Shown here: piece after piece, positions 34,908 to 47,031 of the stretch
Position numbering within the stretch: the first letter of the stretch is position 1
Layout of the letters: each line of letters starts with the position of its first letter
Assembly (NCBI GenBank): GCA_011947345.1
Contig: JAAVTG010000019.1
Location: forward strand, 1 to 64,000
Reading direction: 5' to 3'
DNA length: 64,000 nucleotides
DNA from: Phytophthora quininea
Lineage: Eukaryota; Oomycota; Peronosporomycetes; Peronosporales; Peronosporaceae
Notes under the pieces: generated by a model
The model's database searches: none
The model's input: the letters and a program-made list of their open reading frames with translations, nothing else
What the model was told of the DNA's origin: nothing
Made by a program: the position numbers and the translations under genes

Positions 34908-35953
34908 TCAGAAGAGCCAGGTCTCAGCTTCGACATCAAGATCGTTGACGTCGGCGTCGCGAACTGGTAGCGTGCTTGACAATGGTTGCTTGCGAGGGCG
35001 CTTCCTCGACTTCTTCGGAGCTGCCACAGGCGGCTTATCACGGAGTGCCATGGCCGCCCGCTCTTTTGTTTGTCGTGGTTTGGAGAGTTTTGCAGCATCT
35101 CGTGCAGCTTTAGTGGCTTGCTTGGCAAATTCCTTCGCTTGCCTCTCTTCAAGTTTTGCTTGCTTGGCATTTTCCTTCGCTTGCTTCTCTGCGAGTTTTG
35201 CTTGCTGTTCTTGAAGCATGTCCGCGTAGCTTAACAAGTCGCCGCCCGACACTTTTTCGTCGACAAAGTCGCTTTTGGGTCGCTTTTGTGTGTGCGGCGC
35301 GAGGATCATCTTCAGCGACAAGTGCACGTCGTTGTCGAGGCCGCACTTGACAACATCCAAAGAGATGGCCTTCGAGTACCAATAGTTGAGGCCGAACGGG
35401 TGGAAGCAGTTTGACGAACCACTTAAACCACTGCAGGAATATATCCCGGTACCTCCTTGATGCTGGTGGTTACCGCGGCCTTGCGAACAAGGCTACGGAA
35501 CATGGCGGTGCCGATCGACAGTCCGTGGGTAGAGCGATAGAAAATCGCCTCGAGAAGCCCCTTATCGGCCCCGTCGTTGATGTACAAGAGCTGAGGACCG
35601 CGGCGACAGTCGATAGGGATGTATCCACGCACCCTGCACCAAAGTGATTCCCTCTTGACGTTGTACTTCTTGGTCGCCTCGCGAATTGGCATGCCATGGT
35701 TTACAGCGCATACTGCAGCCAAGTATAAATCTGCCGGAGAAGTGGTCGAAACAGCTGTCTGCAGAGACGTCATGGCAGCATTGGATGCTGGAAGGAGGTT
35801 GTTCGGAGGCCGGCGACGTTCGCAAAATGAAGTCTTGCTGGGACTGCGGGGCTCGATCGAAACGGGAGAGCTTCCTCTCTCCATCCATGCCGCCGTAATT
35901 ATGCTAGGAGCTGTAGTTCGTAAAAAAAAAAAATCGCTGATAAGGTGGAGCAC
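34908..35953 (-). pseudogene. pogo-like DNA transposase remnant, copy 2
   Basis: Same arrangement as copy 1. Here the helix-turn-helix part is open from 35,773 to 35,423, without the two-base loss seen in copy 1. The DDE tail and coiled coil lie at 34,908-35,360. Confidence 0.55.
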
Positions 35954-36546
35954 TCCAAATCGGGCTTTGACTAAAATTTGTATACTTCATGTGTGGCCGG
36001 AAACATGTCTTGACCGGAATTGTCAGACCCGGATATGTCGTATGCGCTTATTTTGACCGTCGTACCAGCCAAAGCCAATATCTCTGGCGGAGAAATATAC
36101 TCCACGCAGAACAAGGTGCTGCAAAGGCAAACAATATTTGAAAGCCCTTCTCCACCTCTCTGGAATGAAAATATTCTGAAATGTCAAGTCAGAGGTGTCG
36201 AACCTGACACATCCCGAATCCAGGCACGTGTTGCATCCAGCCTTCCACTCTTTTCGTCTTCACTGAAAGTTCGAACGGAGAAGATTGGACCACTAAAAGG
36301 CAAAGGCCAAAACGTAGAACGGGGGCGCAATCGCCACCGATGCCCCATTGATTTCCTTTCACCACAGTATTCCTTCAATCGTAGCTAACCACATATCCTT
36401 CTGGGCGCTCGGTCGGTTCCGAAATTGCATCCATTGAAAGTTCAAACAGATACGCGTTTTCAGTTGGAACATGGTATTGTTTCTTAACCAGCAAGTAAGT
36501 GCTTGTGCTGCATGTTCCCTAGCACGCTTCTTAAGCCCGGAGACCA

Positions 36547-36944
36547 CTACGCAGTCTTGTGTACGCGTGCATACCAGTAAGTGAACTTTTGCACCCAGGG
36601 GTCCGCCGCGTCGTAGAACTTGTTACCGTGGGCATCGACGGCCGATGGCTTGATGCCCATCCTGGCGAAAAGAGAGTCTTGACTTTCACCCTTCTTGATG
36701 GCATTGAGCATCTCGGCTTCCTTCAAGATGTCTTTACCTTTCGCCTTGACGTTTGCGTACTTCACTTTGGCATTCGCCTTGACTCTTTGGAGCTTGCCGT
36801 TCAGGCCCTCCAACGTGCTGGAGACCCCCTCTCCTCGCTGTCGTCCTCGCCAGCGACTCGGAGCGAGCGCTGCTCGGTACTTCCGGCGAAGGCCGTGGCG
36901 AAGAGCACGACCATGGCAATGGTCAGCAGATAGAACGCGCGCAT
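36547..36944 (-). pseudogene. RXLR-EER effector, unit 2, frame-broken
   Basis: Base-for-base like the unit 1 gene as far as I can see: start at 36,944, RSLR, SEER, the same G-run break and the same C-terminus. The two loci are recent duplicates. The initiator element is at 36,986-37,003. Confidence 0.75.
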
Positions 36945-36985
36945 GGGTCTTGAGATGTAGTAGTAGTAGTCCGCGACGGTGGCTG

Positions 36986-37003
36986 GTGAATTGAAGAGTG
37001 AGG
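36986..37003 (-). promoter_or_regulatory. initiator-like core promoter of the unit 2 RXLR gene
   Basis: Identical to the element at 33,381-33,398, at the same distance from the start codon. Confidence 0.5.
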
Positions 37004-37523
37004 TCTTCTACCAGTGCCGAATGCAGAGACTTTCGACGGCAGATCAATCCTGTTCAGGGACAGCAGATCTCGTGGCAAGCTGCATGCACCGAACAGGATC
37101 TGCCACGGGAAGAGAGAAATGCCAGCGAGAGTACGCGAAAGCAACTTCGTCGATGAGCGCCTGCAACCTTAGCCGTCGCGAGTGATGCTGCGCTTCGTAG
37201 CGAATTCCAATGGCCAAGACCCAACGAAAGTATGCATTGACGAGCTCTCAATCCATGGAGAGAGCTCTACACTACAGTAATGTGTTTATGATGCCCCAAT
37301 GTTATCACTCGACTACAGTACCATACTCACAAAAGGGTGAGTTCTTTGTCAGTGCTGACTTACATTTTACCCCAGCAGCTGGCGCCGGCAGCAGAATGTC
37401 CCTGTTCTGAATACAATACTTTACGTTCCAAGGGATACATAACACCGGGCCCGTTTACGTCAGCCACCTAAGGGACATACATACACTAGTAATCAAAGTC
37501 TTCAGGTGCCTTCTGATCCTCCA

Positions 37524-37531
37524 TATATTCA
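37524..37531. repeat. LINE target-site duplication, 3' side
   Basis: TATATTCA, repeated at 47,110-47,117 on the other side of the LINE. Unit 1 shows the related unoccupied junction near 33,903. Confidence 0.75.
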
Positions 37532-37820
37532 GAGAGAGAGAGAGAAGGTAGTCTATTTAACGTTTAGTTATTAGTCTCCTTGATGCAGCTTCAATCGACG
37601 TAGCATCGTTGGTTCCCTCGTCTTGAGCCGCTTGAAGACGTACGACAGTTTCCGGTCGGGAGCTTCGGGCATGCTATCTAGACAGTCCACGACTAGTCTG
37701 AGATATATTCCTTGCATCCGGCTTTGTGGTCCGTGTGCTTCTTTCCAAGCAACCGCATGTATTTGCCTTAAGCATTTTCCCCACATACTCTTCACTTGGT
37801 GTTGCGCCGTCCACGTCTTG

Positions 37821-37906
37821 CCTTCATGTACTATGTTTTTCAGTGAGGTACATTAGTGTCATTTAGCTCTGTTGACTAACGACTCTCAAAACCTTCATGT
37901 ACTATG
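37821..37906 (-). repeat. 56-bp insertion in the LINE flanked by a 15-bp duplication
   Basis: CCTTCATGTACTATG occurs at 37,821-37,835 and 37,892-37,906. Between them lies a 56-bp segment that matches, with about two mismatches, the module upstream of RXLR-b. Read on the minus strand the insert ends in a run of five A. Confidence 0.85.
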
Positions 37907-38298
37907 CTGTTGCGGGTCTGCCAAAGCAAGGTTATCACCATACTACACATAGCCCACCACATTCGTTGGGCCGCCGTTTCCGTGTCCTTGTTGAATTGAC
38001 CGTACATTGCTTGCTGTGCCGTTCCCAAACACGCAAGACACTGTTTGGGAGCTGGAACTCCCGCAAAGACCAAGGTGTATTGATCTTAATGCAAAAGCAA
38101 TTGTGATTCCTAACTGATATGCTCTCGCCTGCCTCCAGGCAGTCCAGGAGAGCATCCCGTGGCGTAAGCCAAAGCTTCTGCTCCGTGCTGAAGCCGGGTC
38201 CAGATAACAGCCAGGATCTGCTTATCTGTTGAAAGTATTGGCTCTGCTAGCCAAGCTCCAGTTGCATGTGGGAAGCTGACTCCTATTCAAGCCCGCAA

Positions 38299-39305
38299 TC
38301 AAGCTTGCCGTGGCGTCGCCACACTTGCATTTGACGGATGAATTCCTCGCTGATTGGAGGAGCTTTTCGTTGGTATGTTCCTGCTGAACCACTTGATCTC
38401 TTCCTCCGATACCGCGCATCCAAACCAGTGAGTTAAAAGGAATCGCCAGAATTGCCGAGCTCGTAGACAGTCCCACACAATGTGCGGTATATCGACATGT
38501 CGACTGTTACAGTCCATATCTACTGGGCATCCTGGGTTCTCTTCCTTTCCTGGGTAATACAGATTGAGTTGTTGCATGGCAACTCGGTAATTGACCCATA
38601 CCTGATAGTCGGTTAGCATTGACGCATGCGTCCATATCTGCTTCGGGGTTTGTCCGAGCACTTCTCTGATCCATTCATTTTTTTGGCTTTCAGTTCCAAC
38701 TTGGTGATTATGTGGTGTAATTGCACCTCAGCGCTCTGTCGATATCGCTGCTTGACTTGTCGTTTCAGTTTCCACAAGATGTTGCGGTTCCTAGTTTTCG
38801 CCGGTACAGTCCACGGGATTTCGTGTAGTTCGGGGTTTGCGTCAAAAACTATCCCTGCGCCGTGTTTTGCGAGTTTCTTGGCGTCCCGTTTAGCGTTTAA
38901 AGATGATTTCACCTTCCAGAACAGTCCATTGTCTTGTCGCTCCAGTGTGATCTTACTATCCTGCTGTTGAGTCGTACCTTCCACCGTGTCCTTTGTCAGA
39001 CATTTCCACTGGTAATCATTTCGGAGCCGTGGCGGTGATCGGAGTTGCAGTTTGATGGACTGCCCCAACGTTTCGCCTATTTGGAGAGGTGGGGAGTTCA
39101 TCAATATCGCCAATAACCATCGCTGTAACTTCGCCAAGGAATGACCCCTATCTTCCCCTTGGGCAGTGGGGATTCGAGCCGTGTAGGTGTCTTGAGAGGT
39201 CCTCGTGATGCCCAAGTTTTGAATTGCTGTTACCTCAATTTTATTGTACTTTTTCGTGATAGACATGGGTTGGCCGTGTCCGGGATCCATGGGTTTCCTT
39301 CCCAT
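38299..39305 (-). CDS. LINE: region after the RT with Cys/His motif
   Basis: Two overlapping frames. The second contains CPVDMDCNSRHVDIPHIVWD, then CLRARQFW, matching the zinc-binding motif that follows the RT in many LINEs. Between the RT and this motif is a basic stretch with no recognised RNase H. Further LINE sequence, weakly coding, runs on to 37,571. Confidence 0.65.
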
Positions 39306-39528
39306 GAAAACGTCCCCAGAAACGAACGATGTCTTCGGGCGGCCTGCTGGGTCCGTTTAGTTCCTCCAAATCCACCGTTACCGTGATCAATTCTCGTGAC
39401 ATCGGGGCGAAAGTCAGGTTTTTAGTTGTTCTGGCGACTAGTTTTTCCAACTTCGGCAGGTTTTCTTTGGTCTTTCTCTCTCTCGAGTGTCTCTGCTTTG
39501 GCTGGCGCTAACGTTCGGCTCATTTCCA

Positions 39529-41534
39529 CTAGAAGCTCGCGTGTACCTCGTGGACAGCTCGGCATGTTGCTTTTCCGCGACGGGATCCTGGGGAGATCTG
39601 CGGTTCTACTATTTGTGCTAGTCCATTCCAGAGTTTCCATGCACCTTTGTAAATATCTGCCTTCCCTAGGAGCCACTGCATAGTTACTTTTACCCGTTGT
39701 ACTTGAATTGCTACCGGAATCGATGCCAGACCTAAGCCCCCTGCCTCGCGCGGTGTAAAAACCAACGCTGGGTTTATCTTGTGTCTGCTCGCTTCTTCTC
39801 GGATCTGACTCCTCCATAAGAAGTGCTTTTGCATATTCACGAGCTGTTTCATCGTCTGGGGTGATGGAGGAAATATTTTCGCTGTAAACAGCAGTGACGG
39901 CAAAACGATAGTGTTAAGCAGGTCTACTCTCTCTGCGAGACTGGTGGCGACTTTTTCTGCTGTCACCATTCTTCTGGCGATATTTCTTTTCCTGACCGCC
40001 CAATTGATCTGCTGGAGATTAGCAAAACCGATTTCGTAGCCGAGATATCTAGTGGTTGATCCCTGTTGGAGAACTGGGATCCCCTTCCAGTCTTGTCGCT
40101 GGATTGCTTTGTTCAGGAAAATGAACTTGCTTTTGGCTGGTTGTACATGAAGCCCTGATATTTTGCCAAATTCATTGACTATAGCCATTGCTCTCGGTAG
40201 TTGTCCGCTTTTCTCTAAGAACAACGTGGAGTCGTCAACAAATGCTGAAAATTTATGTTCTTCGGTGGTGTCCTCCATCTGCACTGTTAGTCCTTTAAGC
40301 TCTTGGTCTTTGGTTATTGCTAGTGCTAGCAATTCCACCGCTAGGAGAAAAGTAAGGGCGCTAACGGACAGCCTTGCCGAATACCTGACGTGACTGACAT
40401 TGGTTCTGAAAGCTCGCCGTTTACCAAAAATTGTGCTGTAGTGTTTTCATGCAACCTCTCGATGAGATTTATGAATTCTGGGGCAAAATCAAAAGCCTTC
40501 AGAACTTCAAGCATGTAAACTCTGTCTAGCGTGTCATACCGGTACGCTTTGGCAAAGTCCAGCAGCAATATTCCTGCGCTGTCGTCTTCTCCGAGTGTGG
40601 AATCATCAAACGCCTTTTCCATCTGCGCCATCATCCTCACTATGGACTTGTTTAGTTGTCTCCCGTGAACAAATCCTTGCTGGGTGCAACCGATGAGTCG
40701 TCCTAGAAAACGCTGCAACCTTGTTGCGAGCACTTTAGTGAACAATTTACAGCTCGTTTGTAGCAATGAGATTGGGCGGTAGTCAAGAGCATCTGATGAA
40801 TCTCCTTTCTTTCGTAACGGAACTATGATCGCCTTCAGAAATGATTCTGGCGGCTCTCGTCCTTGGAGCAGCTCATTGCATACCTCTAGCAGTTTCGGTA
40901 TCACGATCTCCGGGGAGTCTTTGTAAAAATCGTTATTCAAGCCGTCTTCTCCGCCCGACTTGTGCCGTTCTAACCCTTTGAGCGCTGCCTGTAGTTCACT
41001 TTCTTTGATTGGGTCCATTAGCTGTTTGTTGTCTCCAATGCGCACTTTTCTATGTTCGGGAATTACGACAAACGCTTTTATTGCTCTAGCCATTTCCTCT
41101 GCATTGAGCAAGCTGTGTCTGGTCCCCATTATGTGTCTCCAAACCGTCGCAAACTTGCCTGGTATGGACGTGGAGGCACCTTCTTGGGCATCCTCTGGCA
41201 GATCAATGTTTGTTACCGTTTGGTCACGTTCCCATACGGCAGTTCGTTTATACAGCCATCGAACCTGTTCAGGGGTGCGTTCCAACCTGCTCCCTATCTG
41301 CGCTAAATTGCGCTGGCGTAGATTATCGACCAGAATCTGCATCAGCTGATCGCGGGTTCGGGTTCGGGTTCGTTCTCGTACTTGACGCTTTATCTTTTTC
41401 GCCTTCCGCTGTCTTCGTTTCTTATCTCGTCGGCTAACTTGTTGCATAGCTTGACTGCACCGAGCAACCCATTCTTCCCAACTATCTTTACAGCAGTTGA
41501 ACTTACCAATTTCATTGGCGATTTCACCTTTCAA
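39529..41534 (-). CDS. LINE: reverse transcriptase
   Basis: The frame from 41,534 to 40,341 and its continuation from 40,338 to 39,529 form one RT domain. Fingers and palm motifs are visible: HKSGGEDGLNNDF, IVPLRKKGDSSDALDYRPIS, LLLDFAKAY with the first catalytic aspartate, SGIRQGCPLAP, and FVDD as the active-site box. The break at 40,340 sits in a run of T, between PLLF and the following LAVELLALA. The segment YLGYEIG lies in the thumb-proximal region. The element is of the APE-endonuclease type, so target-primed reverse transcription is expected. Confidence 0.9.
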
Positions 41535-41585
41535 TTTGTCTGGCCGAGCCCCTTTCAGAGGATAATGGGTTCGCCGATACGTCTT

Positions 41586-42544
41586 TCATCTCGGTTTTGC
41601 TGACGCCGACCTCAGGGTTAATGTTACTTCGTCGTGATCGGACGGCATCGGGGGAAGCTGTGCCTCTACCCATTGTACCAATTCTGACAAGTCTTCAGAT
41701 ACATAGAAACGGTCAATTCTGCTTGCTGAGTTTCCTTTCCAATATGTGAAGTGCTCGTGATTAGCCATTGACAGGTCTTCCAGTGCGGAACTCAGGAGCA
41801 GGCGTGCGTCCACAATTCGCGCTGTCTGTACTAACTGCGTCAACTCCACACTTTCGGTCTTGTCCACCTTGTGACACCTAAGTCGGTCTAGTTGCGGCGA
41901 TTCCACGCAATTGAAATCTCCGGCCAGGATGGGTGTTTCGCCTCGGACAATCGCCATTGATCGAGCGTACGGAAGAACTTTCTGCGTTCTCGTTTACCCG
42001 CTGGCGAGTATACGTTTAAGATATGTCTGTCTTTAATCTGATTCCCCATCGATCTGGTCGTCCACAGCTGGTCATTCCATGGCTTGACGTCCTCACTGAA
42101 TTCTGGGAAGACGAGTATGCCGACGCCTCCCTCTCGCTGGGGTCCTACACTCCAATAAGCTAATAGTTTGTCGTGTTTCTGCCGTCCCCACATCCAGTGC
42201 CAGTGTTGTGTTAAATCATTTGCTTCTTCTGCTGTTTGTACGTGGGTTTCCTGCAGCAGAATGATTGCGGGTCGACGGTCCGCTGGAATGCCTCGCCACG
42301 CTTCCATCCATTTCCATCTGTCTTCTGCTTTAAATCCTCTCAGGTTTTGTGTTGTAATTCGCATGTCTCCTCTCTTGGTGTTCGGTCGTAGATCATCCTC
42401 TCCCTCTGGGTGATATTCGGCCGCTGCTAACTGTACACTCTTTCCATACTCATCTCGGTGTTGGGTCTCTGTTGTCTGATTTGGACGACGGAGCGTAGAC
42501 ATTGAGATGCCCTTAGTACTGGGTGTGGGCGGCCTCTTCGCCAT
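41586..42544 (-). CDS. LINE: APE-type endonuclease
   Basis: Two overlapping frames together show the exonuclease-endonuclease-phosphatase fold: ITTQNLRGF (N-terminal Asn), ILLQETHV (metal-binding Glu), AGDFNCVESPQLDR, FTYWKGNSASRIDRF and the C-terminal SDHDEV. The frame changes near 41,950, where the two parts overlap. This domain nicks the target DNA during LINE insertion. Confidence 0.88.
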
Positions 42545-44028
42545 CCTCTACTGCTGTTCGCATAAATGATCCGAGGGTGGCCCAGTCCGCTGATTTCTTG
42601 TCTTCCGCGAAAAACTTGTGCAGATACTCCTCATTCTTTCGCATTGCTTTTCTATGACGTCGGAAGAATGCGACCACTGTATCTTCTTCTTGGATGTCTT
42701 CGTCGGCTAGTACTGCAATCTTCTCTGCATAAATTTGGGCGCATAGCAAGTTGTGGCCAAGGTGTACGGCATTTTTCGGTGCACATAGTCTCAATAGAAC
42801 GTCACCGCCGTAATTCTCTTGTTCCAACGCCTTCCAGTCGTCTGTACTGTCCATTACCAGTCGCCTTTGTTTGATGTCTCCCATTCGATGGACTCGGGCT
42901 TGCCAGGCTCCTAGTTGCTCTGCGCGCTTTTGGTTTTGCGTTCTTTTTCGCCATCCCATCACAGCACTATGCCAGCATTCGTCTCTCCATTCGGCTGTCC
43001 AGGCTTCTATCACTGTATGGTCAATTATTTCTAGTATCTTGTGAGGGTGATTATACCTTCGCATCATTTCCAATAGAAGAAGAGACTCGTTTCGGGCCGC
43101 TGCAATCCACTTAGAAACTGTGGCGAACTGATCAGGGAACGGGATGCGGGACCTCGATTTCCACAGCTCCGCTAAGTCGTCCCAAGCATTCTGCCATGTC
43201 TCCTCTATTTTTCTACTGATCTGTTGCCGTCTATCTGGCGAACTGTCTGGGCTGTCAGCAGCGTTAAATTCCGCAAGGAGCTGTCTGGTTGTTTGATCTA
43301 ATTCTGCTCGTTTCTTGAAGGGCACCGCTTGGTTGTGGATATTACCAATGACCCTTCCACTTCCGAGCGTTCTATAGGGGTAGCTTCGTGCCCTCGTTTT
43401 GCAGCTCGGGGCCCTCTGCCTGCGGCTGTACTTGATTTCTTGACGATGTTTTCTGTTCTGTCTCGAGCCTATTCGAGCTCCAATCGGACGGATTGTAGTC
43501 CGAGCCTGAGTCTGTTCCAGGATTATTGTCTTTTCGTTCTTGAGACGCTTTCTCTTCTTGGGCTCTTTCTTCACGGACATGCTGTTGCCACTGTTTGACC
43601 ACTGGCTCAGGAATTTGAAACTTCATCATAAATCGTTTGCATTCGTCTGCTCGAGTGAGGTCGGCTTCGAGCAAACGTTGCTGTTGCGGCCGGGATAATT
43701 GGGAGACTGTGTTGACTAGAAAGTGAAGTAATTCTCTTTTCCGTTCGCCTCCATTTTGCAGAATATTGGCTACCTCTTGCTTTAACGCGTGAGAGATTGT
43801 TGGTCCTTGAAGTCGTCTTTCCAACTCTTCGATGTCCCCTGTCCACTGATCGGGGTCCCAAGGTGGTTGAGACGCAAAATCTCCTTCCTGACCTCCTGTC
43901 TGTTTCTCTTCGTGGCATGTGTACGCCGTTTTTCGGTTGACCGGTTGGGCACTTGGGCTGGGCATGTGGGTGTCCGGGTAATAAACATCTCCAGAAATCG
44001 CTGGCCTTGGAATTTGGGGGCTATGCAT
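42513..44028 (-). CDS. LINE: linker ORFs between OTU-like domain and endonuclease
   Basis: Two frames (44,028-43,372 and 43,580-42,513) of charged, mainly helical sequence, for example KRAELDQTTRQLLAEFNAAD and WRKRTQNQKRAEQL. No domain is recognised. They lie in order between the OTU-like and endonuclease regions and probably belong to one polyprotein. Confidence 0.5.
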
Positions 44029-44145
44029 GGGTTCATCGGCGTCTTCCTTCGGTGTCGTTCCTAGTGTCGATCTCCATGCGTGCGAATATGCGTGGTAATG
44101 GTCATCTTCAAAGTGAAGGATGATCGGGAAAAGCTCCTCGTTCCC

Positions 44146-44865
44146 TTAAGCGCGCGACTTGAGCTTCAACACCGCATTAATGCATGCCTCTGCAGTTCTG
44201 ATATACTCCGCGCATACCCAGAAAGCCCTTCCGGTCTCATTATGGAAGTTCGGCTCAAACTGCAATGCACTCCAATGACCGTCGTATTGCCTTGAAATCA
44301 CGAAGATGTTTCGCTGTAATGTTACCGCGTATGCCGTCAGTGTATCATTGCAGCCCCACAGAGTTTTCGGCAACCTGTCGTCTAGTCCAGAAGGACTTGC
44401 TCCATAGTCTTGTAAGTATCTCAGGTATTCTGCTTTTCCAACTGATCGAGACATGTTCTCTCGGCCTCTGCCCACACTTAAAATGATATTTTTCCATGTG
44501 GTATGGTCATGCTTAAGCCCGGCATCCATTTGCGCCCTCATGCTACACATCTGTTTCAGGGATGTTGTCAATTCCTCCAGTTGGCGAGGGTTTTCCTCTA
44601 AACTGCTGCTCGCGAGGGCTTGTGCAACTGCGTACGCCTGGCAGTTTCCTGTCCCCGGTGTCGCCAACTTCCTTAATCCCATCGCCAATAAAGCTTCGGG
44701 CAACGATAACGCTTTGCTTGCCACTTGCTCTAACGTCTTTGTTGCGTACAATTTTGTGTTTCCTTTGGATTTTGCAATTGATGCTAACGTTTTGTCCTTT
44801 GCGTTGGTCGCTTCTGTCTCCCGTACGAGCAAGATTGCTGCTTCTGTTTGAGGCTTATGGTGCAA
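44146..44865 (-). CDS. LINE: OTU-like cysteine protease domain
   Basis: About 240 residues. ATPGTGNCQAYAVAQAL carries the GNC catalytic-cysteine box of the OTU fold, and LWGCNDTLTAYAVTLQRNIF followed by DGHWSAL supplies the W-G and His-aromatic boxes in the expected order and spacing. The first Asp of the usual DGNC is replaced by Thr (TGNC). OTU proteins cleave ubiquitin or related modifiers. In a retrotransposon it could process the polyprotein or counter host ubiquitination, which I cannot distinguish. Confidence 0.6.
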   Translation of the reverse strand: MHHKPQTEAAILLVRETEATNAKDKTLASIAKSKGNTKLYATKTLEQVASKALSLPEALLAMGLRKLATPGTGNCQAYAVAQALASSSLEENPRQLEELTTSLKQMCSMRAQMDAGLKHDHTTWKNIILSVGRGRENMSRSVGKAEYLRYLQDYGASPSGLDDRLPKTLWGCNDTLTAYAVTLQRNIFVISRQYDGHWSALQFEPNFHNETGRAFWVCAEYIRTAEACINAVLKLKSRA

Positions 44866-44998
44866 TTGGGGTTGGACTGCACTTGAGCTCTCCGACTCTT
44901 CAATCTGTATGGGGTTTTCTTGGTCCCGGCCTTAGCCGTCTGCCGAGGAATGTCATGGACTGAAGTTGGCCCTTTAGAGCTGTCTGGCGCTTTGGTTT

Positions 44999-45551
44999 CT
45001 ACCATCTTCCGAGCTGCGACAGCGCTGGAGATCGTCGCTCCGTTGAGTTTTGACGTCTTGGGGTGCCGTTTCTTGTTGCCACTGGTTTGCCACTCTGCCT
45101 CAGCTTGCTGATTGTCATGAATATGCGTCGATTGGACCTCCTGAATGCTCGCACCTGGCTGTTCATGGTGTTTGAGCTGGGCTGGTGCCTCTTGAAGCTG
45201 CTTTCTGCTTTTTCGGTCACTTTACGCAGCTCCTCCAGACTTGTGAATGTCCGTGGTGACATCCGCAGCCGCGCAGTCTCAACTTCCGTGACAACTTTGC
45301 ATCTGGACCCTCGGAGTTCTTCGTCCGACATCCTGCAATTTCTCTGCAAATGTCCACTCACCACAACGCAGGCATTGCTGTCGCCCTCTCATTTGAGGGT
45401 GCCGCACGACGATACACATGTCAAACCACATGATTCGCAGTATGTTTACTAGTGGTCGAGGACATCCATCCAACGTGAATCGTAGTTCCCATACCGTCGA
45501 AATCACTGAGTCTGGTCCTCCGCTGTCTAGATCATCCAGGTCAAACGGCAC
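44999..45551 (-). CDS. LINE: CCHC zinc knuckle of the gag-like protein
   Basis: The knuckle is CLRCG followed, one base out of frame, by VSGHLQRNC, giving a CX2CX4HX4C arrangement typical of nucleic-acid-binding ORF1 proteins. The frame break lies inside the knuckle, near 45,355. Before it, a segment like VWELRFTLDGCPRPLVN may be the end of an RNA-binding domain. Confidence 0.55.
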
Positions 45552-45864
45552 TTGCAGCCAATTTTTGAGCAGCGCATGGAGTTTACCTATGTTCGTTGAA
45601 CGAGCTATGTTTTGGAGCAGGACGTAGTACGTAGCTGCTTCAGCTTTCAGTTCTCCGTCTACCTCCTTTTGGCGGTCCTACACATTTTCGCACTGTCCGT
45701 CCTGCGGCTCTTCGTGCGCGTTGCTTAATCGATGAGTATTACTTTGGAACGGAACCATCAACGACTCGTATCGTCGAGCCACTTCCCTAGTGAAAAGTGG
45801 AAATGCACTTCATGGCGTGATGCATCATAACTGATTGCCTTTACTATCGCCAGCATTTGACAGG

Positions 45865-47031
45865 TCATTGTATGGTCCCCACCCAGTCGATGTACGGAAG
45901 TCGCGATGGTTTCCTGAGGTTTTTGGTGCTCTGAAACGCCGCCTTGATTGGGAATTCTCCACTAAGTTCCATGATTAGGCAGCCTTCCACTTGCACTCGG
46001 ATGGTTTCGATGACTCGGAGTTTGCTTTCTGTTGTCATGATCCTTGAGAGAAATTGAGGGAGCATCTGGCAGACAATGTTGCCTTCCAGAATACCTTGCA
46101 CTATTTCCCACTCATCATCCGTTCCCTCCCTAAACACTACATTTCTGTGTTTGCCGTATGCTCGCTCGCAGATTCCTCGGAACCGGGCGATAACTGCTTC
46201 ATTGTATTTCAGCGGGTTGAACATGAACGCTTCGGTCGTTGCTGGCGTTGCTACTGTGCCATTTTGTTGACCTGTTATCTTTTGCGCCCACTCTGTGAGT
46301 AGGGGCTTTGACGACCGTGCTGCCGCCATTGACATATCTCCCAGATGCTTGTTCAAACCGAACACAAGTGTCTGTCGAGTCCGATATGTTTTCGTTAGGA
46401 TTTCGTCGACTTGCTCTCTCCACACAGTCCAATCCGATTCTCTGATGAGTACCACTTGCTCAAACAGATCCAGCAACTTTTCCTGTTCTACCCGATTGAG
46501 TTTTTGCAGCCGTTGCAAAGCCACCGATATTCCATTCATTCCCATAGGCTTTTTCCGGTGGATCCTCTCAAACAGCTCTTGCATCGTGTCCAGCCACTAT
46601 TGAAGCCGTGGAGTCCGAGTACTTGTTCCCTTCAGCACCGCTAAGAGAGTTGCAGCTAAATCGTCCGCCGTTACTTCGCCAGGGCCGTCTGGCGAGTTAG
46701 CCTTTTCCTTCATGTCGAGGGGTGGTCGTGATGAGTTCCCTCTGTTACTGGGTTCCATGTCAGCGCGTTGTTCGTCGTCTGTCTCTACGGGGCTTGTTTT
46801 CGGTTGTGACTTGGTTCCAGCGGAAGCGGCTCCTGCATCTCTCACCTTGACCTCTCTTGGCGTTGGCAGCTTTTCCTTTTGGACCAAGTCGGCGCTTGCC
46901 AGGTCCAGCCCCGAGGGTGTTCCTCGGGGTTTGCCTTCGCCCCCGGCTCCTCGGTGGGGGCAGGAAGCATGTTGCGCGGCCTGAGTTGATTTGGTTTCAG
47001 TATACCAAATCAGGTTCCGGTCGTTCGGCAC
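45865..47031 (-). CDS. LINE: N-terminal gag-like ORF1 region
   Basis: The first frame (47,031-46,597) is polar and proline-rich. The second (46,584-45,865, 239 residues) is helical and includes RVEQEKLLDLFEQVVLIRES. They lie at the 5' end of the element, upstream of the zinc knuckle, as expected of ORF1. No named domain is seen. Confidence 0.5.

Larger units (their letters stand above)
34532..37523. repeat. tandem unit 2, part B
   Basis: Near-identical copy of part A. It ends at GCCTTCTGATCCTCC, directly followed by the LINE target duplication at 37,524. Confidence 0.9.

Noticed and set aside
37531..37547. AG repeat as an independent microsatellite
   Set aside because: It lies exactly at the 3' end of the LINE, next to its target duplication, so it is best read as the element's tail.
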